DNA of 64,000 nucleotides from Diplolepis rosae (lineage: Eukaryota; Arthropoda; Insecta; Hymenoptera; Diplolepididae): assembly GCA_030998225.1 (NCBI GenBank), contig JAPYXD010000522.1, positions 2,356,001 through 2,420,000 of the forward strand, read 5' to 3'. Below, piece by piece: positions 10,433 to 20,539 of this stretch. Position numbers and translations under genes: made by a program. The first letter of the stretch is position 1; the number at the start of each line of letters is the position of its first letter. Below the pieces are notes generated by a model that was given only the letters and a program-made list of their open reading frames with translations, was not told the origin of the DNA and searched no databases.

Positions 10433-10609
10433 CTGCAGAACTCTCTTCACGGAACTAAGCTGGCTTCAAGAGAGGCCTGTGAAAACCACTTGATTTAGTT
10501 TTTTAACTGGAAACCACAGAAGTTCTATACTGATGGAATCTCGGCTCTGCCCGAAAAATGGTGAAACATTGTCGATAATAATGGAGAATATTTGGTTCGA
10601 ATAAATTGA
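10433..10609 (+). pseudogene. Mariner-like transposase C-terminal remnant
   Basis: One frame gives ...REACENHLI*FFNWKPQKFY followed by TDGISALPEKW*NIVDNNGEY, then a stop at 10607-10609. This is the C-terminal end of mariner-type transposases, where an FY...GI..LP.RW...NNG.Y pattern precedes the stop. Two in-frame stops (TAG, TGA) show decay. The upstream catalytic domain is not recognisable. Confidence 0.65.
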
Positions 10610-10924
10610 TCTTAACACTCTGATTTAAGCGTCTCTATTTCACTCAAAAAACGCCACGAACTTTTTCGACTAACCAATGTTCAAGCTTAAATACTTTCCG
10701 AGGTAATATACAAAAAGGTCTACTTTGAAATATTTTACAAAAAAAGTTGCTCCTATTAAAAGTGACTTTAATATGGAAAAACTATTTATACAAGTATTTC
10801 TATTTTTAAAAAATACGTCGCCCTTATTGAAAAACTCTTTACGTTCTTCTGTCAGGGCTGATTCTATTTTGTTTCTACCCGTTTCATAAGTAAAGCATTC
10901 TGGAGTTCCTGTAAGTTCTGTCTA

Positions 10925-11880
10925 CACTGAGAGAAAGTATTAGTCGTGGTTACCTATTTTTTTTTGTAAAAAAGGGTCACAAGTATGTTTTTTAGTTTGT
11001 ATCATCTAAGCACCTTGGTTCTTACAGCAATATTAACTGAGTAGCAATGATTAAAATTTTTAGTAAAACTTACAAAATCCGATTAGTCGGTCCGTTTTGT
11101 AGCCGCGACTATTTTCATGCATTCCCACATTGTATCGAGCTTATAATAGATGTTACCAATACGTTTTTGTAAAACTTACTAATTGCGTTAATTGCTTTTA
11201 CTATTTGTCCAGTGTAGTTATTACAAAAATATATATTTTTTCGACATAACGGAGAAAAGTTGTATCAAAAACTATTCCAATATCTTAATTAGAAACTGAT
11301 TAATTTTTTTCATCCGTACATGATTAAAATAGTAATTGCAACATTGAAAAAAATGTTAAATTTATCATTTTATCTATTTTATTTTTGTTAATGTCGATGG
11401 GAACTTTCTTAGGTTAGAATTGTGTAGGAGAAAAACTTTTTAAATTATTGTTTTTCAAAATGTAACAAAGGATGATAATTGTTGAGAGGTTTTTCATCAA
11501 AAACTGCACAACAGTTTACAATTATACTTTAAAATTACCATGATTTAATTCTTCTCATTTTGATGAAGAACAAAAACAAAATTTTAAGAAATCAATATAT
11601 GTAACGATTTCAAAACGATTCAAAACAGTTGATAAGCAGGTGAAATCTAATTCGTCTGTACAATTATTTCTTGAAGTTTACTATTACCAAAGAATTGCAA
11701 GTCATGTTTACGCAGGAAATATTGCATAGGGAAATAAAATATTTACATTCCTCAAAATAAATGAATTTGATCAATTTTACAAAAAAAATTAGTAGCATTT
11801 ACAAAATTTTTGGTACTGCTTACTAAAAATATATAGTTGTGACCTTTTAGTCAGCACAACTAATAGGATTTCTCTCAGTG
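10925..11880. mobile_element. TIR element with CACTGAGAGAAA ends, 956 bp
   Basis: CACTGAGAGAAAGTATTAG at 10925 and its diverged inverse ending CTCTCAGTG at 11880, flanked by TA on both sides. Subterminal TTTTTGTAAAA / TTTTACAAAAAAA motifs also pair. No ORF of note; a non-autonomous DNA transposon with a TA target. Confidence 0.65.
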
Positions 11881-12137
11881 TATGCAGAAAAGAATATCGT
11901 GTTGAGTTTTGATCACAAAACACGCAGAGACGTTAAATTCAATGGTAACAATAGCAACACTTCAAGATGATTTAATATCGGTAAAGTTGTAGGTGTACGT
12001 AAGTAGGTATCTATTCTTTCCATCATTCATATTCGTTTTCTCTAGAGGATACTTGTCTACCAATATATGTATATATATAACTACTAGGAAACTAACCACA
12101 GCTCGTAAGCGTATAGGCAAAGTAGATAGAGGCGTGG

Positions 12138-12790
12138 CCCTATTAAAAAATCCTATGTAGGAAACTACATATGGAACTATGTAAGAAACTATATGGGATA
12201 CTACATGGGAAGCTATATGGGAAACTATGCAGGAAACTATATAGGAAACAATATGGGAAACTGTATAGTAATTTGAGCCTGGATCTTATATAGTTCCCCA
12301 TGTAGTTTCCAATATGGTTTCCTGTGGACTTTCCTATATAGTTCCCTAATTGGTTTCCTATGTCTTTTTTAAAATTTAAATGACGTTAGGAGGAAGCTAT
12401 AATTTGAATATGTTTATAATTATGTTCGTTGAAAAACAATATAATACAAAAAATCGAATTTTAGTCTCTTTTAATAATAATTTATAATATGGCTTAACAT
12501 TCAACTTCAACATTCATATTGTAATATTCTAAATTTTTGAAAACAATCATCAAATAAATAAAAGACACTGGAAACTATGTTGGAAACCACATGGGAAACT
12601 GTACAGGAAACCATATCGGAAACTACATGGGAAACTATACAGGATCCGGGCTCAAATTACTATACAGTTTTCCATATTGTTTCCTATATAGTTTCCTGCA
12701 TAGCTTCTCATATAGCTTCCCATGTAGTTTCCCATATAGTTTCTTACATAGTTTCCTAGGTAGTTTCCTACATGGGATTTTTCAATAGGG
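12138..12790. mobile_element. CCCTATTG double-hairpin element B (GGAAACTAYATG 12-mers)
   Basis: 653 bp. Ends are CCCTATTAAAAAATCC and its inverse with CAATAGGG, flanked by GG (12136-37, 12791-92). The left arm (to ~12368) consists of degenerate 12-bp units GGAAACTAYATG, a centre (TAGTAATTTGAGCCTGGATC) and inverse units. The right arm (12566-12790) is its inverted copy with the centre reversed. A ~195-bp AT-rich middle separates them. Open frames here (such as METTWETVQE...) are translations of the 12-mer array (four-codon periods), not genes. Confidence 0.8.
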
Positions 12791-12829
12791 GGTTGCTTCC
12801 AGTTTTTCAAGTTTCGAGAATGAAATGCA

Positions 12830-13305
12830 CACCCAGAAAAAATTTTCTTTAATTCAAAACAAATTTCTTTGTATCAAATAAATTTGTGCTTTGCTATACG
12901 GTCAAAGAAAAGTTTCTTCGATTTAAAGAAATTTCTAGATTGTTTTTTTCTCTTTGAATTAATGAAATGATTGCCTGCGCAGTCGCATAAGTACATGCTT
13001 AATGTGATTCACAGAAATATTTTCTTTAATTTAAAGAAAAAATTTTCTTCGTTCAAGATAATAAAATTAAATAAGTTATTTCTCAAGTTTCTTCCAGTAC
13101 TGTATTTGGATCATGAAATATTTTTTTAAATAAAAAAAATAATGTTAAAAAATAAATTCTTTTATTTTAAAAAGGCTGAAAACGTGATTTCTTAAAATCA
13201 AATGAATTTATAATTGTTTTACAGGTGTTTTTACTTCGAATTGAAGAAATAAAGTTGAAAAAAAAATTTCTTAAATATAATCAGAAAAAAAAAATTTTCT
13301 GGGTG
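12830..13305. mobile_element. MITE with CACCCAGAAAAAA ends
   Basis: CACCCAGAAAAAATTTTC at 12830 and its inverse ending TTTTCTGGGTG at 13305. A CA dinucleotide on each side could be a 2-bp duplication. The interior holds diverged inverted AAATTTCTTT motifs and no coding capacity. Confidence 0.6.
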
Positions 13306-14138
13306 CATGTCTTTCACTTTGCTATTGAACAGGAATCGATTGCTTCTTCCGCTTTTCACGTACTCTCTTCGATTTCCTTCATCTGATCTTACAGCCGGTT
13401 TTACTCCGAGAATAGATTAGATAGACAGAAAATCTTCACTTCCAGCAAACCCAATGAGACACCTCTTGAGAGCACGAGATTTATAGGAAACAATTTTAGC
13501 TCCATTCCAACTTGTATTTTATTTTCTTTCGCTAACTGAGCCTTTAGGTTTCATCTGCATCTTTCTATTTTTAACTCCTTACCACACTTTTATTCTTTAT
13601 GTTTTAACTATAAAATGTAAATTGCGTTATTCTATCCTTTATACTATTTCTTTATTTCAATTTTTTATTGATGAATTGTAAATAATTCCTATAAATCAGT
13701 TTTTATACATATGTATGTTCTACATGCGGAGTAGTTTACATATTTGCTTCCACTGTGAATAGTAAGAAATCTTCGGGCGGTACTCCGGAATTATTTCCAG
13801 TGACCCTGAAAAGAGATGGTGAAGAGGTGTGATCATTCTCATTTCATTATCTAGAATTCAGATCTGAAGTGAAATTGGAAGATTTGTAGATGAGAGATGC
13901 GTGTAATCCATAATATACAATTACACGCTTTTACATCGATTTACTAACAAAACTTCTTTCTTAAAGAATAATGTTTCAAAGACTTTCTACAAAAAAGACA
14001 GTTAATTTTACAAAACGTAAATAATACAATGAGAAAAAGATTTGTAAAAAATTACCAAACTATTCAGAAACGTATGATAAATTCTAAAGCTATGTACTTT
14101 TTTCTAATAATTATGATGTCTGATGAGACAATGTTTTT
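13306..14138. other. Intergenic, no gene seen
   Basis: Nothing beyond AT-rich sequence and short open frames. Confidence 0.4.
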
Positions 14139-14330
14139 TCGTCGTATTATCACGTAAACTAAAAAGAAGACATATATATATATGGACTTCGGTTTTTGAT
14201 TTATATTTATTTTGATGTAGCACTATGTGACTGTAATCAAAAACCGAACTCTATATATATGTCTCTTTTTTAGTTTACTACTGTGGGCAAAAACTAAGGT
14301 GAATTTTGCTATAACATGAAAAATCTTCAT

Positions 14331-14575
14331 TTATTTGTCCAAATCAATTTCATCCCCTCCAAAGTAATCCCCTTCCGATATAATGCACTCATGCCAACGT
14401 TTTTTCCAATCGTTGAAACACTTGTTAAATTCGATTTCCGGAATCGCCTTCAAAGCCTTCATCGATTCGGCTTGTATCTCTTCAATCGTGTCAAAACGGT
14501 GTCCTCGGAGTGGTCTTTTGAGTTTGGGGAATAACCAGAAGTCACACGGAGCCAAATCAGGCGAATATGGTGGTT
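14331..14575 (-). pseudogene. Mariner transposase C-terminal fragment
   Basis: The frame starts at the junction with element C and includes PPYSPDLAPCDFWLFPKLKR, the D of the third catalytic position (CDF), and ends SEGDYFGGDEIDLDK. It lacks everything N-terminal of this point, so it is a broken relic. A very similar C-terminus (PYSPDLAACDFWLFSKLKR) is in the short mariner at 27920-28374, which shares the CTACTGTG ends. Confidence 0.8.
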
Positions 14576-15098
14576 GTCAATAACGACGTCAAAAAGAACA
14601 TCAAAAACGTTGTCATGAATTGGGACAGTTTTTGACGTCGTTTTTGACATCATTTTTGACATCGTTTTTGACCTACTTTTTTTTAAATACAAACAGGACC
14701 GTAAACATTTTTACCACTTTTGCACGGAAGTACTATTTATTATGACTATAACTAGAATATTAAGGAATGTTAAGGAGACTTGTGATTGCGGTAAACAAAT
14801 ACTTCCATACCTTTTAACTGTAAACTTCCTTCATTTAATATTTGAACTTTATAAAAACTATATCAGTGCATAATAAAAAATTAGGTCAAAATGAAGTCAA
14901 AAACGATGTCAAAAATGATGTCAAAATCGACGTCAAAAATGATGTCAAAAACTGTCCCAATTCATGACAACGATTTTGATGTTCTTTTTGACGTCGTTTT
15001 TGACGTAATTTTTAACGTCATTCTTTATCACGTTTATGACAACTTTTTTCATGTTTTTTTTTTTTACATGGTTTTTGAAGTCAAGTTTTTCAATAGGG
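14575..15098. mobile_element. CCCTATTG double-hairpin element C (GACGT 12-mers), left end lost
   Basis: The right end is intact (TCAAGTTTTTCAATAGGG, 15098). The left arm (14,581-14,690) and right arm (14,885-15,098) carry GACGTCAAAAAT-type 12-mers around the centre TGAATTGGGACAGT and its inverse. The middle is ~190 bp. The expected CCCTATTG left terminus is missing, as is the mariner interior, so a deletion probably removed both. Confidence 0.7.
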
Positions 15099-15529
15099 TT
15101 GATTGACGTATTGCTCGTCAGTTGATGTTGATGGTCGTCCGGGGCGTTCCAAGTCATCAACACGTTCTCTGCCTTCTTTGAAGTCTTTGTACCACTTATA
15201 AACATTTTTCTGCGACATGGTCAAATCACCGAAGGCCTTCTACAACATTCTGCACGTTTCCGCAACTGAAATTTCATTCGGCACTTCTTTGCTCAACAAA
15301 TTTAGACATTGTAAAAATCGAAAAAATCACTTTTAGTCGTTTAGAAACCACAAGCGTAACTATGTAACAAATGATGACATTGACATGAAATTTGGCATAG
15401 ATGTCAGTAATAGTAGGACCAACATAAAAATAAAAGAGTTTGCCAGAATCTGTTAGCCCGCGAAGTTTAAATTAAAAATTCACCTTACTTTTTGCCCACA
15501 GTAGTACGAGATAATTTGACGAGTTCGTC

Positions 15530-16880
15530 CATAAATAGCTTGCTTGTGTCAAACTTCAAAATTTTTTTTTGCAATATAGAATGTTGTTTTTGTCAAAAAT
15601 CACTATTCTGCATATTTTTGATTGTGTTGATGACCATACGATGAACAAAAAAATTCGTCACACGAAACATCACAAACTTTAGCCCAATCTAACAATTTAC
15701 ATTTATTAGGATTTCTATTATAGAATACGCTAAATTGCCGATCAAAATTCCCATCTAAATTGAATTATTAGAACATTTTTCTAATAATTCAATTTATTTT
15801 AATTATTATACCACTTATTAGATTATTTAAAACTAATGATATAATCTTAACGAATCTAGAGGCAACATATGTAGATGTAATACTCTTAACTTCGTAAAAA
15901 TAAAACGTACGTTTCGTTGTTGATGAAGGTTGATAAATCACTCAAACCAATCTGATTCCTATCTTGTGAGTCAGATCTTCAATTTACAGTAAAACTGACT
16001 CAAATAGCTATTGCACAGACAGTATGGAGAAATACACTTTGAATTTTACCGAGCTATGGGTAAAATGGATATATTTCCTACCAACAACGTTCTGAAAGCA
16101 ATGGCATCAAATGGCATCCACCCCACGATATATATCTGTGGCCTATTCTCACTTTAACGATTTCCTTGCGGTCGGTCAGATCTTTACATCTCGACAGTGG
16201 CATCCGGCTTCTGTCTCTGCAACCAACTTTTTGTACATCTGTAAGGCATTACAATTATAAGTAAAATAAACGTTTAATATAATTGTAGAATCAATGAAAA
16301 TATATATTTTTTTTTAAATCTACCAATCTTTCTTTAAACCTAACTAGTTCAGGACATTAATTGAAAATAAAACTGAAATCATGGATTGTGGATTTTAATT
16401 TCACTGTGACTATGTAGGTATTTGTTCCGATTGGTGTTCACTCATTAGGATAAAATAAAAAATTAGGAAATATTAGGCATTTTTTAAAAATAGAGCAACC
16501 CTTTTGAATTTTTTAGAACAAATTTTAAATTTACAACATTTAAATCTAACATTGAAAGCAGTAACTGTCTAGTGTGAATGCATAGAATTCTATGTATGAG
16601 GGAATTGATAAAATGGAACTTGAAGCTCAGGTTAACATACAAACGTTCTTACTAAACACTAAAGGATAGTCGACCGGTGAAAGATAAGATCACCCTTCTC
16701 GAGTTCCTGATTACAAACCTATTCACAGAGACTGCTTGGAATCTTAGATATGTGATTCACAAATGTGCATCTTTCTTCGCCATTTCCTAATCTTTTGCAT
16801 AATCGCTGACTTTCAGATTGACCCTATTCAAAGTTTTTATCAACGAGTTATTTTGCAATTTTTAATCAGAGCAACGTTTT
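15530..16880. other. Intergenic, no gene seen
   Basis: AT-rich, no conserved coding and no clear terminal repeats. Confidence 0.4.
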
Positions 16881-16883
16881 ATA

Positions 16884-17186
16884 TCCCAGGTGGGAATTCC
16901 CAACCGGCTTCGTACCGCGCCAGTATCGCAGAATAATTTGAAGTACTGGCGCGGCACTGGCATAGTGCTGGGACAAGGACGGCAGTACTGGTTCAGTACT
17001 GGCATTAATCTGAAGTTGGTTGTTAGCCGACACTTGGTCTCAGGACTGGGGCTGTACTATGCCAGTACCGCGCCAACTCTCGACCTGGTACCAACTGTCC
17101 AGTACAGGCATTGCTTCTCTTTTACAGCTGGCGCGGTACTGTGCCGTTTGTAAATACTGGCATGAATCCGACTTTTCCACCTGGGA
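16884..17186. mobile_element. GC-rich MITE with TCCCAGGTGG ends
   Basis: TCCCAGGTGGGAATTCC at the left and TTCCACCTGGGA at the right are inverted. The interior repeats CAGTACTGGC and GCGCGGTACTG motifs in both orientations. Its base composition is much richer in GC than the surroundings. An 87-aa frame across it (16,890-17,153) is a by-product of the repeats. Confidence 0.65.
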
Positions 17187-17289
17187 ATGTGATTAGAGTC
17201 GAATAATCATAATTTGAAATTAAAAGTTGCTGAAACATGCAGTCCATTATGTAATTTTAGAAAAGCTTTTTCATGATTGGACTAGGTTC

Positions 17290-17690
17290 TATGCTCTATT
17301 TTAAAACAAAATTTCATCTTTCTAAAATTTCCGGAATTTGATGAGAGTTCCCAAAATGCTTTTTCACACAAAACCAATACCTTCTCATATAATGAGAATG
17401 TAAGACTGGGTTTTTTCAATCTTGTCTGTCCGTCTGTCCCGGTCGTTGTCGTTGTTGTCGTCGCCGTTGTCTGTGGATATGATAACATTCGAAAAAAAAT
17501 TTCAGATTGAAATGCGCCTTGGTATACTTTATTAGAGCCCGAAAGGTAGGGACTAGTTCGTTAACCAGCCATATTCGGCTGGTATTTGGCAAAAATACCA
17601 TATTTTGGTATTTTTGAGAACTACTTTTTCGAAAAATCCAATATTTTAATACAAGTTTCTGATAGTTTCCAAAAAGCTCCACAAATTGTT
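17290..17690 (-). repeat. Dispersed repeat with GACAGACGGACAG, copy 1
   Basis: The minus strand contains AAACTTGTATTAAAATATTG, TCGAAAAAGTAGTT and GGGACAGACGGACAGA, then TACATTCTCAT. The same order occurs at 26,580-26,812 on the plus strand. Family unknown. Confidence 0.5.
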
Positions 17691-17912
17691 TTTATACAAT
17701 TTTTAAATCAAAATAAAATTAAAAATGTTACACAATTTTAAAACTTTAGAAAAATTAAGAATAAAAATCCATTTTTTCTATTAGCCGGTCATAAAGTGCA
17801 TTTTATTGACACTTGCGTGCCAAACAAATCAATTGTTTGACCCCCCAGTAGGAAAAAAATCGTGTGCAAAACAAGAAAAACATTTATTTTACTTGTCATT
17901 GTGCGTATCATA

Positions 17913-18441
17913 ACAGGTGTACAAATAAGTTTGCGCCGTTTTTTATCAAAAATTGGGCATTTATTGTGAAAGAACGGAACTTTATGTTTTATTCGAAGTA
18001 TTGTCCATCGCTTGCCACTACTTTTTCCCATCTTTCTGGTAGGATGCGGATACCACGTCGGAAGAATGCTTCATCTTTTGAGGTTATCCACGAATCGACC
18101 CAATTTTTGGTATTTTCATATGATGTGAAGTGCTGCTCAGACAGGCCATGCAGCCTCACTATATGTTTCTGCAAGCAATCGATGCTCCTCAGCTGCAGAT
18201 TTCTTCAAATTGAAGAAGTAAATCAAAATTTTCCGCAAATGACACTTATTCGGTTCAAAACTCGACATTTTCGCACACAAAAGAATATATTATTCTGATA
18301 AAAATTCACTGATAGTTCAAGGTTATGTTGTTGACAGATGTCCAACCTAAGACAGTGACGTTTTACATCTGTCAGTTTCAACCAAAACTTACTGGTAGCG
18401 CCAACTTTTGTCAAACGGCGGAAAGTTATTTGTACACCTGA
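17913..18441 (-). mobile_element. Internally deleted mariner with CAGGTGTACAAATAA ends
   Basis: TIRs CAGGTGTACAAATAAG... / ...TTATTTGTACACCTG with TA at each border. On the minus strand the N-terminus (ATG 18268, ILIYFFNLKKSAAEEHRLL) is joined to the C-terminus (EQHFTSYENTKNWVDSWITS then RGIRILPERWEKVVASDG, stop 17989). The catalytic middle is missing and there is a frame change at the join. Same subfamily as the remnant at 4640-5501. Confidence 0.85.
17989..18268 (-). pseudogene. Mariner transposase, N- and C-termini fused by deletion
   Basis: The N-terminal ~40 residues match the start of mariner transposases (MSSFEPNKCHLRKILIYFF) and the last ~45 match their end. About 250 residues between, with all three catalytic acidic residues except possibly none, are lost. 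It cannot encode an active transposase but its TIRs could still be mobilised in trans. Confidence 0.8.
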
Positions 18442-19962
18442 TATTTCAATTAAGGGGTTAGGCATTTCTAAAGTAAAAAAGTATAAAATTCCATACAAAA
18501 TCATCAGAAAATTGTTAATAAAAAAGGAACTATGCAATATATCTGAAAAATCCTACCTCCTTCACTAGCTATTCTTATGTGTAATCGAAAAAACTTCAGG
18601 GACTCATCATAACTCAAAAATTACAGAAGCTGTTTGTCCGGCCGTAGACCTTCCAGAAATAAAGGTGTAAAGATTATATCGAACAAGATGTAATGTTTAT
18701 TATAATGAAACAATTCAATCTTGGTCAATGACCTTGCAGAATTCTTCATTCCTATTTTCTGGTGAACAACTGCAAAGTAGAAGAAAAATGTTCACCATTT
18801 GTCGAGTCTTTAATCTGAAACATACATGAATCTAACTTACGTAGTGTTTTAGATATTATTGTTGGATAATGTATTGGAATAAAGATAAGGTTAAAAAAAT
18901 GAAAATGTATCATAATCCACACGCATGCTCTTGGCGAATCAGGATTACGCACGCACTGCATCAGAAGAACCGTATAATATTGAACAAGTTGTTGGTAGGT
19001 AATAGTTTTGCCGTAGGCTTAAAGTGCTGAGCTGCGAATTCGCAGTTGTAAGCTAAAAGTCATTACTGTTGCACGCTACATATATATTGAAATAATAGAG
19101 AAGATTATCTCCTTATTATGCCTTTGATAATATTTTCTCATTGCCCGACCATAAAGGCATTTGCGTGCTCACTGCCTGGTAAACTTGACCAACAACCGAT
19201 GATATATGATTATTCTCAATTGACACGTTCTTTACTAATAGTCAGAAACTAAAATTCGATTTATTGAGGCGAACTTTGGGCGAAGAAACTAGTTCTTACT
19301 CGAGAATTCTCCCCAGATAACAATCGTGCGCGGCACGACGCCCGCATGCCATGCGGGTCACGTGTGCGAAGGAGAATGCAGCAATCTTGCACGCACTTGT
19401 CTAAAGGTGTGAGGTGCATATCAGGCGACGCATTTGCGTCGCAGTACGTGATCACTCATGTAGGCACGCAAGCTGATCAAATGAGACGCACAGGAAGTTG
19501 AGATATATTAAATTTAATGATCTTTGATCACGTAATTTATTTAGCAGTATTTTCACGAAGCGAAATTTCCGATTCCATACAAAAAATTCTTGAAGATATC
19601 AATCACCTACGAATCTGTTTTATTTATTCATAGAAATTTTCCTAACATCAAAGAATGATCAATCTTTAGTCACGTCCCGTGACTATCAATATTTATTTAC
19701 AAAAATAATCTGTGTAAAATTAATAATGTAAAAGTATTAAACATGTAAAAGCAACAGGTTCTGAATATATTGGCCGTAGAAAAACCCTAAATATCTAGAC
19801 AAAAAGAAATTGTACTCATTGGGGAACCCCATCGGAATGCATTATAATGCGATATGTATACAAACCATTAATCCCCTACTACCTGAAAAGTTCATTCACC
19901 CAAAGGAAATAGGGAAGCTAGAGGAACACGAAGGAAAATTTAGAAGACACTTTGTTTTCTGA
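18442..19962. other. Intergenic with a CpG-rich patch
   Basis: No gene recognised. At about 19,260-19,500 the base composition changes to CG-rich, with short palindromes (CGACGCATTTGCGTCGC, CGCATGCCATGCGG). A 64-aa minus-strand frame there (19,261-19,455) has no domain. Confidence 0.35.
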
Positions 19963-20250
19963 GTCTGTTTTGCCGCCTTGATCCGCTTAATTTTTAGTCA
20001 TTGTTTCAGCGGTTTTAAATAGACGCAGTGAAATGATTCATTTAACTGCGCATGTGTTGAGTGTAAGGTTAATAAAACTTGAAAATCTAAAAAAAGTTTG
20101 TGTTTACATGAAATTTGTTCCTGATGTATATTTTGGAATACCAATTAATGAAAAAGAAATAGAATAATAAAATGACCTTTTTGATGTATGGTCGTTTCAA
20201 TTGCAGACTGCATTGATAAGATTGATCCAAAATATTACTGTCGATTGCAC
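19963..20250 (-). repeat. Dispersed repeat, inverted partner of 6896-7050
   Basis: TTGATCCGCTTAATTTTTAG, CGCAGTGAAATGATTC, TTTAACTGCGCATGTG and TTGATCCAAAATATT match the left partner in reverse. An extra ~100 bp (20,080-20,190) sits between the last two blocks. Confidence 0.5.
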
Positions 20251-20539
20251 ACTTTGTTATACATTTTCTACGAATTAATGGTTAATCTCATTCTCACATT
20301 AAAATTGAATAAATAATATTTATACACCTTACTGAATTGCATGTGAACTTGTGTTATTCCAAATGTATACCCTGAAATAATCTGCTTTTTATATGATATC
20401 ATGATTATGAAAATAAATCATTAATTTCTTTCTATAGATTTTATTACAATAATTATGACAATCATTCGATGAAATATTATATCCGATCTTGATCCGGCTA
20501 AAATTGTAACCAAGAATCTTTTCGATCAAATTTATAGGT

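Larger units (their letters stand above)
14278..15504 (-). mobile_element. Defective mariner with CTACTGTGGGC ends
   Basis: TIRs CTACTGTGGGCAAAA... / ...TTTTTGCCCACAGTAG with TA on both sides (14276-77, 15505-06). The minus strand encodes the mariner ends: NVLMTWNAPDD and related residues upstream (15,300-15,100), and QPPYSPDLAPCDFWLFPKLK...IPEIEFNKCFNDWKKRWHEC at the C-terminus (14,575-14,331). The middle ~180 codons, including most of the catalytic domain, are missing and replaced by the 12-mer element C. The element is dead. Confidence 0.8.
14139..15529. mobile_element. Hairpin element interrupted by a mariner in its right arm
   Basis: Left arm 14139-14205 (TCGTCGTATTATCACGTAAAC, AAAAGAAGACATATATATAT) pairs with 14225-14276 (ATATATGTCTCTTTTTTAG). 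The outer part of the right arm reappears after the mariner at 15505-15529 (TACGAGATAATTTGACGA). Removing the mariner plus one TA restores a continuous inverted arm. Confidence 0.7.

Noticed and set aside
12577..12788. 60-65-aa frames with regular METTWETVQE / SYSFPYSF repeats
   Set aside because: They are translations of the 12-bp array of element B in different frames; the period of four codons explains the regularity.
16890..17153. 87-aa GC-rich frame
   Set aside because: Lies wholly inside a MITE whose interior repeats CAGTACTGGC in both directions.
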